From: Mycobacterium heidelbergense
GTDB taxonomy: Bacteria > Actinomycetota > Actinomycetes > Mycobacteriales > Mycobacteriaceae
Assembly: GCF_010730745.1 (NCBI RefSeq)
Contig: NZ_AP022615.1
Coordinates: forward strand, 1,550,001 to 1,614,000
Direction of reading: 5' to 3'
DNA length: 64,000 bases
The position numbers and the translations under genes were made by a program. The first letter of the stretch is position 1. Each line of letters begins with the position of its first letter. Below are positions 54,608 to 63,336 of this stretch, piece by piece. The notes under the pieces were generated by a model. The model did no database searches and was not told the origin of the DNA. It saw only the letters and a list, made by a program, of their open reading frames with translations.

Positions 54608-55252
54608 TCAGCGGAGGTACATTTCTCCGCCCGCGGGATATCCGCCGCCGGTGGTGGTGACGTGAACGTGGTCATAGTGGCCAAGCCTGCTCGGTTGCGC
54701 TCCACCGGGTGTGTAGTAGACGCCACGCCAAATCGCGTCTTGTATCCCGAATCGCGTCGCATTCTGCAGCACGTAGGCCACGATCGCGTTTCCCAGCGCT
54801 ATGCCCTCGGCGCTGCCGGGGTTGGGGATCATCACGTCGAGCGCCAGGCCACGGGGATGCCAGGGCAGGGAATCCGGTCGGACGCCACCGATTTCATGAA
54901 TCTGGGGGAACGCTGCGCTGATGCTGCGGGCGGCCAAGATCGTTCTGACCTGGAGGCCCCGCTCCGACGCGACCCCGACGGGCAAGAAACGGGATCGCGT
55001 GTGGTACCTCGAGGCCGCGGGCTGGCCGTCAACCACCGCGGCTTTACCCGGCGCATTGCGTGCGGCCGTGACGATTTCCAGGCAGCACGGCGCGCTGTCG
55101 TTGATAACGGGCTTGGCATCGTCGTGGGCGGGTAATGGGCGGATGTCCCCCGCGGCCGCGAAGAAGACGGCGGCGGGAGCGAGCACCGCAGCCAGCACTC
55201 CACGCGACTTTCGTCGCTTCCTGGCTAATTCATGCCGACCCACGCAGAGCAC
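54608..55252 (-). CDS. exported Rv0320-like protein, peptidase M15/VanY-like fold
   Basis: 214 residues, GTG start (GTG ten nt further in also possible). Basic-hydrophobic signal (SRGVLAAVLAPAAVFFAAAG). C-terminal domain has WHPRGLALDVMIP and GHYDHVHVTTTGGGYP, the His-Asp / Asp-His-x-His layout of zinc-dependent peptidoglycan peptidases. Cell-wall hydrolase role is inferred. Position after dcd matches Rv0320. Confidence 0.8.
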   Translation of the reverse strand: MLCVGRHELARKRRKSRGVLAAVLAPAAVFFAAAGDIRPLPAHDDAKPVINDSAPCCLEIVTAARNAPGKAAVVDGQPAASRYHTRSRFLPVGVASERGLQVRTILAARSISAAFPQIHEIGGVRPDSLPWHPRGLALDVMIPNPGSAEGIALGNAIVAYVLQNATRFGIQDAIWRGVYYTPGGAQPSRLGHYDHVHVTTTGGGYPAGGEMYLR

Positions 55253-55429
55253 ATTACGGCCAGATCACGAAATAATAAAATACCGATAGGAACGGCCCGA
55301 ATCCCACGCCTCGATTTCCGCGCTTTCCGGGCCGAAATGGCGTCGTTTGCCTCGGATAGGCTCCCGGCCGTCGCGCCGGTGCCCGGCGAGCGCTTCCGGC
55401 GCCGGATGCTAGCCTTTCGGAGCAACCGC

Positions 55430-55500
55430 GCCGATGTAGTTCAATGGCAGAACATCAGCTTCCCAAGCTGAATACGCGGGTTCGATTCCCGTCATCGGCT
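55430..55500 (+). tRNA. tRNA-Gly (anticodon CCC)
   Basis: Acceptor gccgatg/catcggc, D arm gttc/gaac, anticodon arm tcagc-ttcccaa-gctga with anticodon CCC, T arm gcggg-ttcgatt-cccgt, discriminator t and encoded CCA at 55501-55503. The 3' half is the integration site of the element to its right; the gene stays intact. Confidence 0.95.
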
Positions 55501-55505
55501 CCACG
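55460..55505 (+). repeat. attL of the tRNA-Gly integrative element
   Basis: 46-bp sequence (ttcccaagctgaatacgcgg ... tccacg) covering the anticodon loop to past CCA of the tRNA. Identical to 58492-58537. Confidence 0.92.
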
Positions 55506-55657
55506 AAACCGCTGGTAAGCGGCTTACGCGAGACTCCCAACCACCCGCCAAGGGCGATCTTGACCGTTGTTTGACCGTGGGTCGGCGAAACGCTGGTGTC
55601 GAAACGGTTTGCTGAGTTGTCAGTGCGTGCGGGGATACTCGTCGCTGGGAGGTAGCG

Positions 55658-55957
55658 ATGAAATTTGAGCGACTTGCGTGGTGCGGCAATCTGGCGTTGG
55701 CGGCCATCGCGATAGTTCTCGCGTGGGTGCCGATCAAAGGCGATCTTGGAAAGTGGGGGACAGTCGGAATCGCTGTCGTGGTTGTGCTCGCTGCGGTAGC
55801 TCTTTTCCCGTGGCGTCGCCCTGACGACTCGACCGTCAGGATGGTCGATCGCTTCCGGTCAAGTGTGAGCGGCAGCGGAAACAACGTGCAGATCGCGCGC
55901 GACCACGCGACACAAACGATGCGCAACGAGGGCAACACCAGGAACTCCACGCGATGA
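55658..55957 (+). CDS. small two-helix membrane protein (element cargo)
   Basis: 99 residues with two helices (CGNLALAAIAIVLAWVPI; TVGIAVVVVLAAVALFPW) and a polar C-terminal tail containing SGSGNNVQIARDHATQ. GGAGGTA ribosome site. Overlaps the next gene by ATGA, so the two are translationally coupled. Function unknown; likely a membrane partner of the next protein. Confidence 0.75.
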   Translation: MKFERLAWCGNLALAAIAIVLAWVPIKGDLGKWGTVGIAVVVVLAAVALFPWRRPDDSTVRMVDRFRSSVSGSGNNVQIARDHATQTMRNEGNTRNSTR

Positions 55958-57084
55958 GCGATAGTCAAAAGGCGCGCGACTACGCCGATCAAAAGCAGCT
56001 TACGGCCGATACGATTAACTATTCGGAACATAAGCATTACAACATCGACGGCAAAGAAGCAGACGAATACGTTCTAAAGCTATTCGAGAACAACTTCCCT
56101 AAGCTCCACAGCGAAGCAATGGAAGTGGCGTCGACTTGCGCTAAGGAAATGGCGATGGCGATCATAGTGAACGTATGCGAAGAAGATCCAGATTTATTGC
56201 TGAATTTGCGGCGACCGAATGTTCAAGCGGCCCTACTTTCGGCTCAACAAAGCTATGCCGAGACTGGCGACCCAGATTCCGGGACAGGCGACGCATCCTT
56301 AGGGTTGCTCCTTTCGCGCCTTGTCGCGAAACTCATTACAAATCCGAACCGCGGCCTGACGGAAATTGTTACCCGGCGAGCAATCGCGCTTGCACCCCAC
56401 CTCACGCGGCAACAGATCAATAGTCTGACCGCGGCTGCAATTTTTCGTTCTTGTATATTCAGATGCAGTGACGCGAGTGAACTGTTGGACGTCATGGACG
56501 ATTTCTATAAACACTACTATGGCGACCTGGCGGTGGGATACAACGAGTACAGCTACATGGAGTCGGTCGGAGTAGGATCAGTTTCGCTTATGACGGGATG
56601 GGGTGACGATCCCTTTGAAACGCTGTGTAAGAAGTACCGACAACAGCTGCGCAAGAGCTTCCGTGAAGACGAATTGCCGGCCGCGATCGAAGCACATGAG
56701 CGCGGCGAATATCTCGAATTAGCCCCAACGAACGACGGCTTCCTCTGGTTGCGTTCCGACCGAATCAACGACTTACTTGGCGACGGCGGAATGGAAGATA
56801 TTAAACTTTCTTTCGCTGGGTCGAAGTCTACGCGAGCGCTAAGAAGCTTCGTCAGCAAGCAGTTCATCAGCCCTGACGAGTTAAAACTTCAGGCCGAAAC
56901 CGAAAAACCTGAGCTTCTTAGCAATCTCACTGCCCTTCATAAAGCAGGAGGATTCGGATTCCAATTGAACACGATTGGGTACGTCTTGGCGAAACAGGAA
57001 CTTGACATACGCTTTCCAGGCAACGAGCTACTCGTGAATCTAGTTAGTACCGAACCCGCCGAGGCAGAGGTAACCGAGAACTAG
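55954..57084 (+). CDS. LPO_1073/Vpar_1526-like family protein (element cargo)
   Basis: 376 residues. A short polar N-terminus (NYSEHKHYNIDGKEADEY) precedes a helical domain with LFENNFPKLHSEAMEVA, QQSYAETGDPDSGTGD and LTEIVTRRAIALAPHLTRQQ, matching my recall of the LPO_1073/Vpar_1526 family. No catalytic motif seen. Its occurrence as sole cargo with a membrane partner on an integrative element suggests a defence role, which is inference. AT-richer than neighbours. Stop overlaps the integrase stop by 4 bp. Confidence 0.65.
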   Translation: MSDSQKARDYADQKQLTADTINYSEHKHYNIDGKEADEYVLKLFENNFPKLHSEAMEVASTCAKEMAMAIIVNVCEEDPDLLLNLRRPNVQAALLSAQQSYAETGDPDSGTGDASLGLLLSRLVAKLITNPNRGLTEIVTRRAIALAPHLTRQQINSLTAAAIFRSCIFRCSDASELLDVMDDFYKHYYGDLAVGYNEYSYMESVGVGSVSLMTGWGDDPFETLCKKYRQQLRKSFREDELPAAIEAHERGEYLELAPTNDGFLWLRSDRINDLLGDGGMEDIKLSFAGSKSTRALRSFVSKQFISPDELKLQAETEKPELLSNLTALHKAGGFGFQLNTIGYVLAKQELDIRFPGNELLVNLVSTEPAEAEVTEN

Positions 57085-58370
57085 CCCCGCCGACGCAGCT
57101 GAGTGACATTCGGCGCCTCGATTGGTCGGCTCATCGCTTCCAGCGCCGCCATCGTTTCGGCGTGATCGTCATCGAACAGGTGCGTGTAGATCGCCAGAGT
57201 CGTCGTCACCTTGGCGTGCCCCATGAACCGCGAAAGCTGCAACGGTGGGATACCCGCCGCAACGCACAGACTCGCGTAGGTGTGCCGCAACGCGTGGAAC
57301 TTGAGCGCTGGCGGCAGCACCAGCGATGAAACCGCCGATTCGGGCGAAACCCCGCCAAGGCGGTTGGCGCGCGCAACGGCGGGACGGAACACGGCTTTGT
57401 AGAACGTCTGGTGACGGATGGCCTGCGACCAGTCCAGAATCAGCCGTTCGGCAGCTTCGTCGGCAGACAGCGCAGCGAGCGCATCGACTGCGGTCGGGGT
57501 GATCCGCTTTCCGTCCGCGTCGGTGGCACGCCTGCCGGTCGGTTTCGACGGTTTCAGCGTCACCGAGCAGAACAGTGGTGCGTCGGGTTCGTCGCAGCGC
57601 GGGTGTACGGCCAGGTAGTCGCGCAGAAGCTCGGTCGTCGCGCCCATCAGCGGAACGCGCCGCCGTGAGCCTTTCGTTTTCGGCGAGTCGTAGACCAGAG
57701 CGCCGTCAACCGTGATGACGGTTCGTTGCACGTGCAGCATTCCCGGTTTCGTCCGTGCGTTCGGATTGATCACGGGTTCGGGCAACTCCACGTCACCAAC
57801 CTGCAACCCCGCCAGCTCGGCGGCGCGCAGACCCGACCACGCGGCCAGATGGACCAGCACCGAGCATGGCCACGGCGTTGCATCGACCAGCGCCGCAACC
57901 TGCGCAGCGGTCAGGAACATGTCGGGATCGTCAACCACGCCGGGAGTCCCACCCGCCGCGCTTCGTTCGTTCGGCAGCTTCACGTAATCGGCAGGATTGA
58001 CCGTGAGCCTGCCATCTGCGACACACTCCGAAAGCACCTGACGCACAACGAAATAGTGATGCCTAACTGTCGATGCTGACTTGCCAGCCGCCGACAGCTT
58101 GCCGACCCAATCGGCAATGTCGGCGCGGGTGATTTCGTTTACGGGCCGATGGTCGAATGTTGCCGAGATCGACAGATCCGCCGTGCTCTCGCCGTCGCCG
58201 TTTCGCCGCGCTCGCGTCTTGTCGCTCAACAGGTTTGCGTACTCGGCACGGGTGCGCGGCTTGAGATCGTGACGGCTTTCGAGCCACTTCGCCGCCACGA
58301 CGCCGAACGTCTCTTTGCCGCGTTCACGCAAACTGGCCGCTGACTGACCTTGCGACAGTAGCGTTTTCAC
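57081..58370 (-). CDS. int: tyrosine-type site-specific integrase
   Basis: 429 residues from the first normal start (GTG 58370). Catalytic set complete: Arg in AWSGLRAAELAGL, HxxR in FHALRHTYASL, His in FMGHAKVTTTLAIY with the nucleophile Tyr in IYTHLF. The frame is open upstream to 58523, and the extra part (RRVNGKLVKRYQSVWYEKG) looks like the arm-type DNA-binding domain of actinobacterial integrases but has no ATG, GTG or TTG. The true start may be non-canonical inside or beside attR. Confidence 0.9.
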   Translation of the reverse strand: MKTLLSQGQSAASLRERGKETFGVVAAKWLESRHDLKPRTRAEYANLLSDKTRARRNGDGESTADLSISATFDHRPVNEITRADIADWVGKLSAAGKSASTVRHHYFVVRQVLSECVADGRLTVNPADYVKLPNERSAAGGTPGVVDDPDMFLTAAQVAALVDATPWPCSVLVHLAAWSGLRAAELAGLQVGDVELPEPVINPNARTKPGMLHVQRTVITVDGALVYDSPKTKGSRRRVPLMGATTELLRDYLAVHPRCDEPDAPLFCSVTLKPSKPTGRRATDADGKRITPTAVDALAALSADEAAERLILDWSQAIRHQTFYKAVFRPAVARANRLGGVSPESAVSSLVLPPALKFHALRHTYASLCVAAGIPPLQLSRFMGHAKVTTTLAIYTHLFDDDHAETMAALEAMSRPIEAPNVTQLRRRG

Positions 58371-58491
58371 CTTGTCTAGCTTGTCCTGCGCTAGCTCGCG
58401 GGTGTCGAACGTCTCGCGGTACTCGCGGCCTTTCTCGTACCAGACCGATTGGTAGCGCTTGACCAGCTTGCCGTTGACGCGGCGCGACGAT

Positions 58492-58537
58492 TTCCCAAGC
58501 TGAATACGCGGGTTCGATTCCCGTCATCGGCTCCACG
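58492..58537 (+). repeat. attR of the tRNA-Gly integrative element
   Basis: Perfect 46-bp copy of attL. It overlaps the upstream open part of the integrase frame. Confidence 0.92.
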
Positions 58538-58762
58538 TTGACCTAGGCTTTTAGGTCGCGAGGCCTGTCCGACTGTCGATTCCGCACCCCGCCTGTACCC
58601 CGAGTGGCGAACGTCGGACTGCCCTCATCCGCAGGCAACAATCAGATGTACCCACGCTCACGCCACAACCACTTGACCTGCCGATTTCCCTAGCAGGGTC
58701 TGACTGGGCGTGTACGGTCAGCGGCACAATACCGCTAAAGTAGGGATTGTGAGGAGCCTGAA

Positions 58763-58930
58763 GTGACTGACGAGGACACCGTTCGCCTGCAGGAAATCGA
58801 ATCCACCTACGAGCAGTTGGGCCTGGGGTCTGCTGCTGCACGCGCGCAGTTCTCCGACTGGTTCATCCCCGAGCGACCAAGGCTCCAATTCGACGTCGTC
58901 ATCGGCACCACGTCGAATCTTCCCAGCTAG
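58763..58930 (+). CDS. 55-residue hypothetical protein upstream of the SDH-type protease
   Basis: GTG start with GAGGAG before it; reads MTDEDTVRLQEIESTYEQLG, then SDWFIPERPRLQFDVVIG, stop TAG 2 bp before the protease start. Acidic. Tight spacing suggests a coupled small partner or regulator. Not recognised. Confidence 0.6.
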   Translation: MTDEDTVRLQEIESTYEQLGLGSAAARAQFSDWFIPERPRLQFDVVIGTTSNLPS

Positions 58931-58932
58931 CA

Positions 58933-59853
58933 GTGCCTAGCTGGGACGAAGTCCAGTCGCAGATTCGAGCGGCTGGATCGGGGCACGATGTCGTACGGCG
59001 GCGCGCTCTGGCGGAACTCTCGGAGCACACCAAGCGCAACACGATTCTGTATTACTCGGGATGGCTCGAAAAGCAACATCTGATCAACCAAGGGCTTACT
59101 GGGCTCGACGTAAACGACAGCGATAAAAACGGATTCATGGCCACGGTCCACAAAATGGATCGCTCAAAGGGCTTGGACCTTATCTTGCACACGCCAGGTG
59201 GCAGCGTGGCGGCTACCGAGTCACTAGTCGACTACTTGCGATCGATGTTCGGGACCAACATCCGAGCCATCGTGCCCCAGCTAGCCATGTCAGCTGGAAC
59301 CATGATCGCCCTTTCTGCTAAATCGATTGTGATGGGCAAGCATTCGAGCCTCGGCCCGATCGACCCTCAGCTGAATGGCGCCGCCGCGCACGGCATCGTC
59401 GAAGAGTTCAAACGTGCGCAGCGCGAAATCAAGGCCGATCCTTCTACCATCGCAACGTGGCAACCGATCATCGCCAAGTACCCGCCAACCCTCGTGGGAG
59501 AGTGCGAGAAATCGATCAGCTGGGCCAACAGGATTGTCGGCGACTGGCTTACGAGCGGCATGTTCGCCGACGCGGAGGATCCGACAGCGTCTGCCGCTAA
59601 AGTTGTCAATGAGCTTGCCGACCATTCCCTCACGCTTTCTCACGATCGCCACATCTCGGCCGCCAAAGCGAACGATCTCGGCATCACGGTCGAGATACTG
59701 GAAGATGACAATGATCTACAAGAGCGTGTGCTGACGGTTCACCATGCTTGCGCCCAGACAATCACCGAGACGCCAGCATTCAAGATCATCGAGAATCAAC
59801 TAGGCGTCGCACAGATATCGATGGTGAACATCGTGCGTAGCCCTAACTCCTAA
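58933..59853 (+). CDS. SDH-family ClpP-fold serine proteinase
   Basis: 306 residues, GTG start. The ClpP/crotonase fold is visible: oxyanion-type DLILHTPGGSVAATESLV, nucleophile Ser in LAMSAGTMIALSA and HSSLGPIDPQL. Resembles serine dehydrogenase proteinases (Pfam SDH_protease). A Ser/Lys or Ser/His dyad is likely. No signal peptide or helix, so cytoplasmic. Lies just outside attR. Substrate unknown; such genes often sit in defence or mobile islands. Confidence 0.8.
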   Translation: MPSWDEVQSQIRAAGSGHDVVRRRALAELSEHTKRNTILYYSGWLEKQHLINQGLTGLDVNDSDKNGFMATVHKMDRSKGLDLILHTPGGSVAATESLVDYLRSMFGTNIRAIVPQLAMSAGTMIALSAKSIVMGKHSSLGPIDPQLNGAAAHGIVEEFKRAQREIKADPSTIATWQPIIAKYPPTLVGECEKSISWANRIVGDWLTSGMFADAEDPTASAAKVVNELADHSLTLSHDRHISAAKANDLGITVEILEDDNDLQERVLTVHHACAQTITETPAFKIIENQLGVAQISMVNIVRSPNS

Positions 59854-60101
59854 GCGGCACAACATCCGCCGCATGCTAACGACTCGTGACCAGGGTCAGC
59901 GCGGCTGCGCAGCACTGGTTTCTCCAGCTTCCCCGTTGCGGCGCCCCATAACCGGTTCCATCTGCGCGCCTCGGACACAGCACAAGTCCGACCCACCGTC
60001 CAAGGGCACGAGAGCGACACTATGGGTGGCTGAAGGGACATCGCGATACACAGAGAGCGTCGTACCCCAGAGCTAGCCTCGTTTGGTGCCGAAAATCTGG
60101 G

Positions 60102-60341
60102 TTGCCGTCCTTCACATCAGTGAACGCACAGCGCAAAAGATTATTAATGTGCACAAAGTCCATCCCGACGAAGTTCGAAGCACTTATCTGCCAATCCGGG
60201 CTCAACGCGTGGACCGACTGGGACGAGGATCGTGGCCTGCGATGGATCATCGAGGTGTACATCCGAAGCCGGAGGTGGGAAGCCGTGTTGTACGACTACG
60301 ACCCGGATGTGTTTGCGCTGGTTAGCTGCTATCTACGCTGA
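60102..60341 (+). CDS. 79-residue hypothetical, possible partner of the Panacea protein
   Basis: TTG start in this frame, or ATG 60147 (MCTKSIPTKFEALICQ) giving 64 residues. Trp/Tyr/Asp-rich end (WRWEAVLYDYDPDVFALVSC type: RWEAVLYDYDPDVFALVSCY). Located 40 bp before a Panacea-domain antitoxin gene, where PanAT toxins often lie. Not recognised; function inferred from position. Confidence 0.45.
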   Translation: MPSFTSVNAQRKRLLMCTKSIPTKFEALICQSGLNAWTDWDEDRGLRWIIEVYIRSRRWEAVLYDYDPDVFALVSCYLR

Positions 60342-60381
60342 CAATGCTGCTATTTATTTGTCATGACAGTGGTGCACACTG

Positions 60382-60966
60382 ATGGATATGAGCACCGCGC
60401 GAGATTGGAGTGACTTCTACGAAGAGGACGAACCTCCAGAAGTAATTGAGCGCATCATCTCCCGACGTCCAGATGCAGTGACAGGCAAGCGGCCTTCCGT
60501 TCTAGACGTCGCCGCGGCTGTCCTCGAAGAACTGCAACTTGAACCTGTCGACGCCTGGACGCTGCAGAAGCTCTGCTACTTCATTGAAGGGCGGCACCTC
60601 GCGGAGACGGGACTTCCGGCCTTCCAGGAACCGATCGAAGCCTGGAAGAACGGACCAGTCGTTGATCGCCTTTACCAAGACCACAAAGGCGGAACAATCG
60701 TGGTGCACGTTCAGGGCGACGCCAAAAAAGTGCGTTCAGACTCTGTACTGAACGAGATCGTCAAGCGGACCGTCCGGGACTATAGAGGCTGGTCGGGACG
60801 ACAACTTGCCGAGCTTACACACAGCCAACTGCCTTGGCTGGAGGCTCGTAAGGGGCTCGCCCCGGATCAGCGGTCACGCCGGAAGGTCTCTCTGGCGTCA
60901 ATGCGGGAATGGTTCCGACTGCAAGGGAGCCTCCCAGACACTGACGATGATGGACCGCCATTCTGA
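60382..60966 (+). CDS. Panacea-domain (SocA/DUF4065-like) protein, probable antitoxin
   Basis: 194 residues. The DUF4065/Panacea signature is clear: TLQKLCYFIEGRHLAETGLP, EPIEAWKNGPVVDRLYQ and WSGRQLAELTHSQLPW. Panacea domains neutralise varied toxins and also occur in phage proteins. The N-terminus adds an acidic ~35-residue extension. Cytoplasmic. Confidence 0.8.
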   Translation: MDMSTARDWSDFYEEDEPPEVIERIISRRPDAVTGKRPSVLDVAAAVLEELQLEPVDAWTLQKLCYFIEGRHLAETGLPAFQEPIEAWKNGPVVDRLYQDHKGGTIVVHVQGDAKKVRSDSVLNEIVKRTVRDYRGWSGRQLAELTHSQLPWLEARKGLAPDQRSRRKVSLASMREWFRLQGSLPDTDDDGPPF

Positions 60967-61221
60967 CGAGCACTTGGCAACGCCCGCGCAATTAATTCCT
61001 TAGCTGGCACTGCCAAAGCGCGCCCCTCGCAGCTGGTCGAGCCTGGAGACATAAAGCGCTGAGCCTTCCGCCGTCTTGCTCCCTATCTTGAGCTTCTTAA
61101 GGCCTACATAACTTCGGCAGGGTCCTGCTACAGCTTCCCCGGCGACGATCAGTTAGCGGTCCGTGTGTTTCTCCTCCACGCAGACCGTGGCTGGCCGTCA
61201 AGATGCTGGGAGGTATGGGTC

Positions 61222-63132
61222 GTGGATATCGTGCTCGGAGTCTCGATGGCGCCAGACTCGGTTCAGATGGTGCTGTTGCAAGGCGAAAACGCTGACGGCG
61301 CCACGGTGGACGAGACGGAGTTCGCCCTCACCGCTGCCGACGATTCGCCCACCGTCAGCGCGTCTGATCGAGTGATCGCCGCCATTCTGGGGACCCGCGA
61401 CGACGCGGCCGGTGCCGGCCTCGAGCTGTCCGCCGTCGGGGTGGCATGCACCGACCAGCTCGAAGCGAAAGCCGTGCGCGACGCGCTGGCCGCCCACAAG
61501 CTCGAGAACGTCATGCTGGTCTCGACGTTTCTAGCCGCAACCTCATTGACCCAATTTGTTGGCGGCGCAATGGGTTACGAGCGGACCGCGGTGCTTTTCG
61601 TGGAGCCCGGCACCGCGACCTCGGCCGTTGTCGAGACCTCCGACGGTTCTATCGCCGATATCCACAAAGCACAGTTGAACAGCACGTCCGGCGAGATTGC
61701 CACCGCAGAGCTTATGGAGATGGTCGCCGGGCTCGACCAACTGCCAACGCGCCCGGGCGGCCTGTTTGTGATCGGCTCCGGTGTCGACATCGCCCGGATC
61801 AAGCCGCAATTGGAAGAGGCGACGTCGCTTATCGTGAGCGCGCCGGAAGAGCCGGACACGGCGCTGGCCCGCGGGGCGGCCCTGGCGTCCGCGAATGCGC
61901 CGTTGTTCGCTTCGTCGACGGCCGCGCAGGCCTATGCACAAGACCCCGGCACGGGTGCGAGTGCCATACCCGAATACCTGAGCGTCGTCGATGCCGAGCT
62001 GGGCGAGGACGACATCGCCTATAGCGCGGTGGCAGACGATGAAGCCGGTGCCCCCACTGTCGTCCTGGCCGCTCCGGGTGAGCGCGAGCCCCGCCCAAGG
62101 CCCGGCCTGCTGGTCGGAAGCGCGGTGGCGGTGGCCGGCTTTAGCGCGGCGTTGGCGCTGGAGGTAGCCCTGACAGTCGGCGTCCACACGACGGTGGGTT
62201 TGCTGCCCGCTCCGCTCCACAATCTCATTGCGCCGGCCGAGCAGATATTCGCGCCTGCACCTGGGCAAGTAGCGGCCACGAAAGCGGTGGCGCCCAAGCA
62301 ATTTAATCCGCCTGCGGACGCGCCGCCGCCGGTAGCCCCGGCCCCCGCTGCCCCCGTTCCGGCGGCTCCTGTCCCGCCGGCTCCGGTTCCGGCGGCTCCT
62401 GTCGCGCCGGCTCCGGTTCCGGCCGGCCCGGTAGTGCCGGTTCCACTTGTGATGCCACCGCTAGCGCCGGTTCCCCTTCCGCCGGTTCACCTGGCCGATC
62501 CGCCAGCTGCTCCGCCCGTGGTCCAGGCCCCGCCGCACCCGTCGCCGCCGGCTGAGCCACCGCCGGTCCACGTGACCCCGCCGCACTCGCCGCCACCGGC
62601 TGAACCACCGCCGGTCCACGTGACCCCGCCGCACTCGCCGCCACCCCATCAAACTCCTCCGGGACAAGGTCCTGGCGGCAGGGGAGGCGGCCTCCCGGGC
62701 AACCCGGGAGGGCCCGTTAACGGCCCGGGCCCTATCCACCGGAATCCCAGCGGCGGTGGGCCCCACGACGGCGGACCTGTTACTGGTCCCGGTCCGAGCC
62801 ACGGGTCTCCCGGCGGCCCGCCTCCTGAAGGTGGCGGACCGGTCGGCGGGGGTACGCCTCCTGGTAATAGCGGGCCGGTCGGCGGAGGTGCGCCTCCTGA
62901 GGGTGGCGGACCAGTCGGCGGGGGTACGCCTCCTGGTAATAGCGGGCCGGTCGGCGGAGGTGCGCCTCCTGAAGGCGGCGGGCCGGTCGGTGGTGGCGGG
63001 AGCTCCAGCAGCGGCGGCGGGAGTTCCAGCAGCGGCGGTGGGAGTTCCAGCAGCGGCGGCGGGAGCTCTAGCTCTAGCAGCGGTGGCAGTTCTGGTGGCG
63101 GCGCCGAGAGTGGCGGCGGCGGCCACCGGTAG
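61222..63132 (+). CDS. DUF7159/Rv0312-like membrane protein, paralogue 5
   Basis: 636 residues from GTG 61222 (VDIVLGVSMAPDSVQMVLLQ), set by GGGAGGTATGGGTC before it; an earlier start at 61165 lacks support. Head, helix (GSAVAVAGFSAALALEVALT), long Pro/Ala tail and Gly/Ser-rich end. The only family member here on the plus strand. Head closest to paralogue 4. The 3' part carries 72-bp and 21-bp tandem repeats. Confidence 0.8.
   Translation: MDIVLGVSMAPDSVQMVLLQGENADGATVDETEFALTAADDSPTVSASDRVIAAILGTRDDAAGAGLELSAVGVACTDQLEAKAVRDALAAHKLENVMLVSTFLAATSLTQFVGGAMGYERTAVLFVEPGTATSAVVETSDGSIADIHKAQLNSTSGEIATAELMEMVAGLDQLPTRPGGLFVIGSGVDIARIKPQLEEATSLIVSAPEEPDTALARGAALASANAPLFASSTAAQAYAQDPGTGASAIPEYLSVVDAELGEDDIAYSAVADDEAGAPTVVLAAPGEREPRPRPGLLVGSAVAVAGFSAALALEVALTVGVHTTVGLLPAPLHNLIAPAEQIFAPAPGQVAATKAVAPKQFNPPADAPPPVAPAPAAPVPAAPVPPAPVPAAPVAPAPVPAGPVVPVPLVMPPLAPVPLPPVHLADPPAAPPVVQAPPHPSPPAEPPPVHVTPPHSPPPAEPPPVHVTPPHSPPPHQTPPGQGPGGRGGGLPGNPGGPVNGPGPIHRNPSGGGPHDGGPVTGPGPSHGSPGGPPPEGGGPVGGGTPPGNSGPVGGGAPPEGGGPVGGGTPPGNSGPVGGGAPPEGGGPVGGGGSSSSGGGSSSSGGGSSSSGGGSSSSSSGGSSGGGAESGGGGHR
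62821..62998 (+). repeat. 72-bp tandem repeat in paralogue 5
   Basis: Units begin cctcctga at 62821, 62893 and 62965 (period 72, last partial). Encodes PEGGGPVGGGTPPGNSGPVG repeats. 63000-63065 adds a 21-bp gggagttccagcagcggcgg repeat encoding Ser/Gly. Confidence 0.8.
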
Positions 63133-63255
63133 CCGTCGCACTGACACGTCCAACGCATTGCGTTAGGAGGCAAGCGCTGGACCATCGCCTTGGCCAGATG
63201 CCAAGGGCTTCAGCACTTCTTGCAAGTCGTCGTTGATATACCTGCCGCTGGCGCC

Positions 63256-63336
63256 GAGTCTGCGCTGGTGGCATCGAGTCTGCGGTCACGGCTGGCTTTT
63301 CGCCTCGGGTGCCGCTCCCACCGCAGTCTCGGCGCC
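63256..63336 (+). repeat. 80-bp direct repeat, left copy
   Basis: gagtctgcgctggtggcatc ... ccaccgcagtctcggcgcc. A related copy lies at 63618-63702. The two bracket element copy 2. Confidence 0.65.

Larger units (their letters stand above)
55460..58537. mobile_element. 3-kb integrative element in tRNA-Gly
   Basis: Bounded by the 46-bp att repeats. Holds a tyrosine integrase next to attR and two cargo genes (2-TM protein, LPO_1073/Vpar_1526-like protein) in the opposite direction. No replication, excisionase or phage structural genes are visible. Cargo codon use is AT-richer than the surrounding backbone, in line with transfer. Confidence 0.88.

Noticed and set aside
61003..61221. Third att copy or right end of a larger island after the Panacea gene
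   Set aside because: No further copy of the 46-bp att core was found to the right of 58537.
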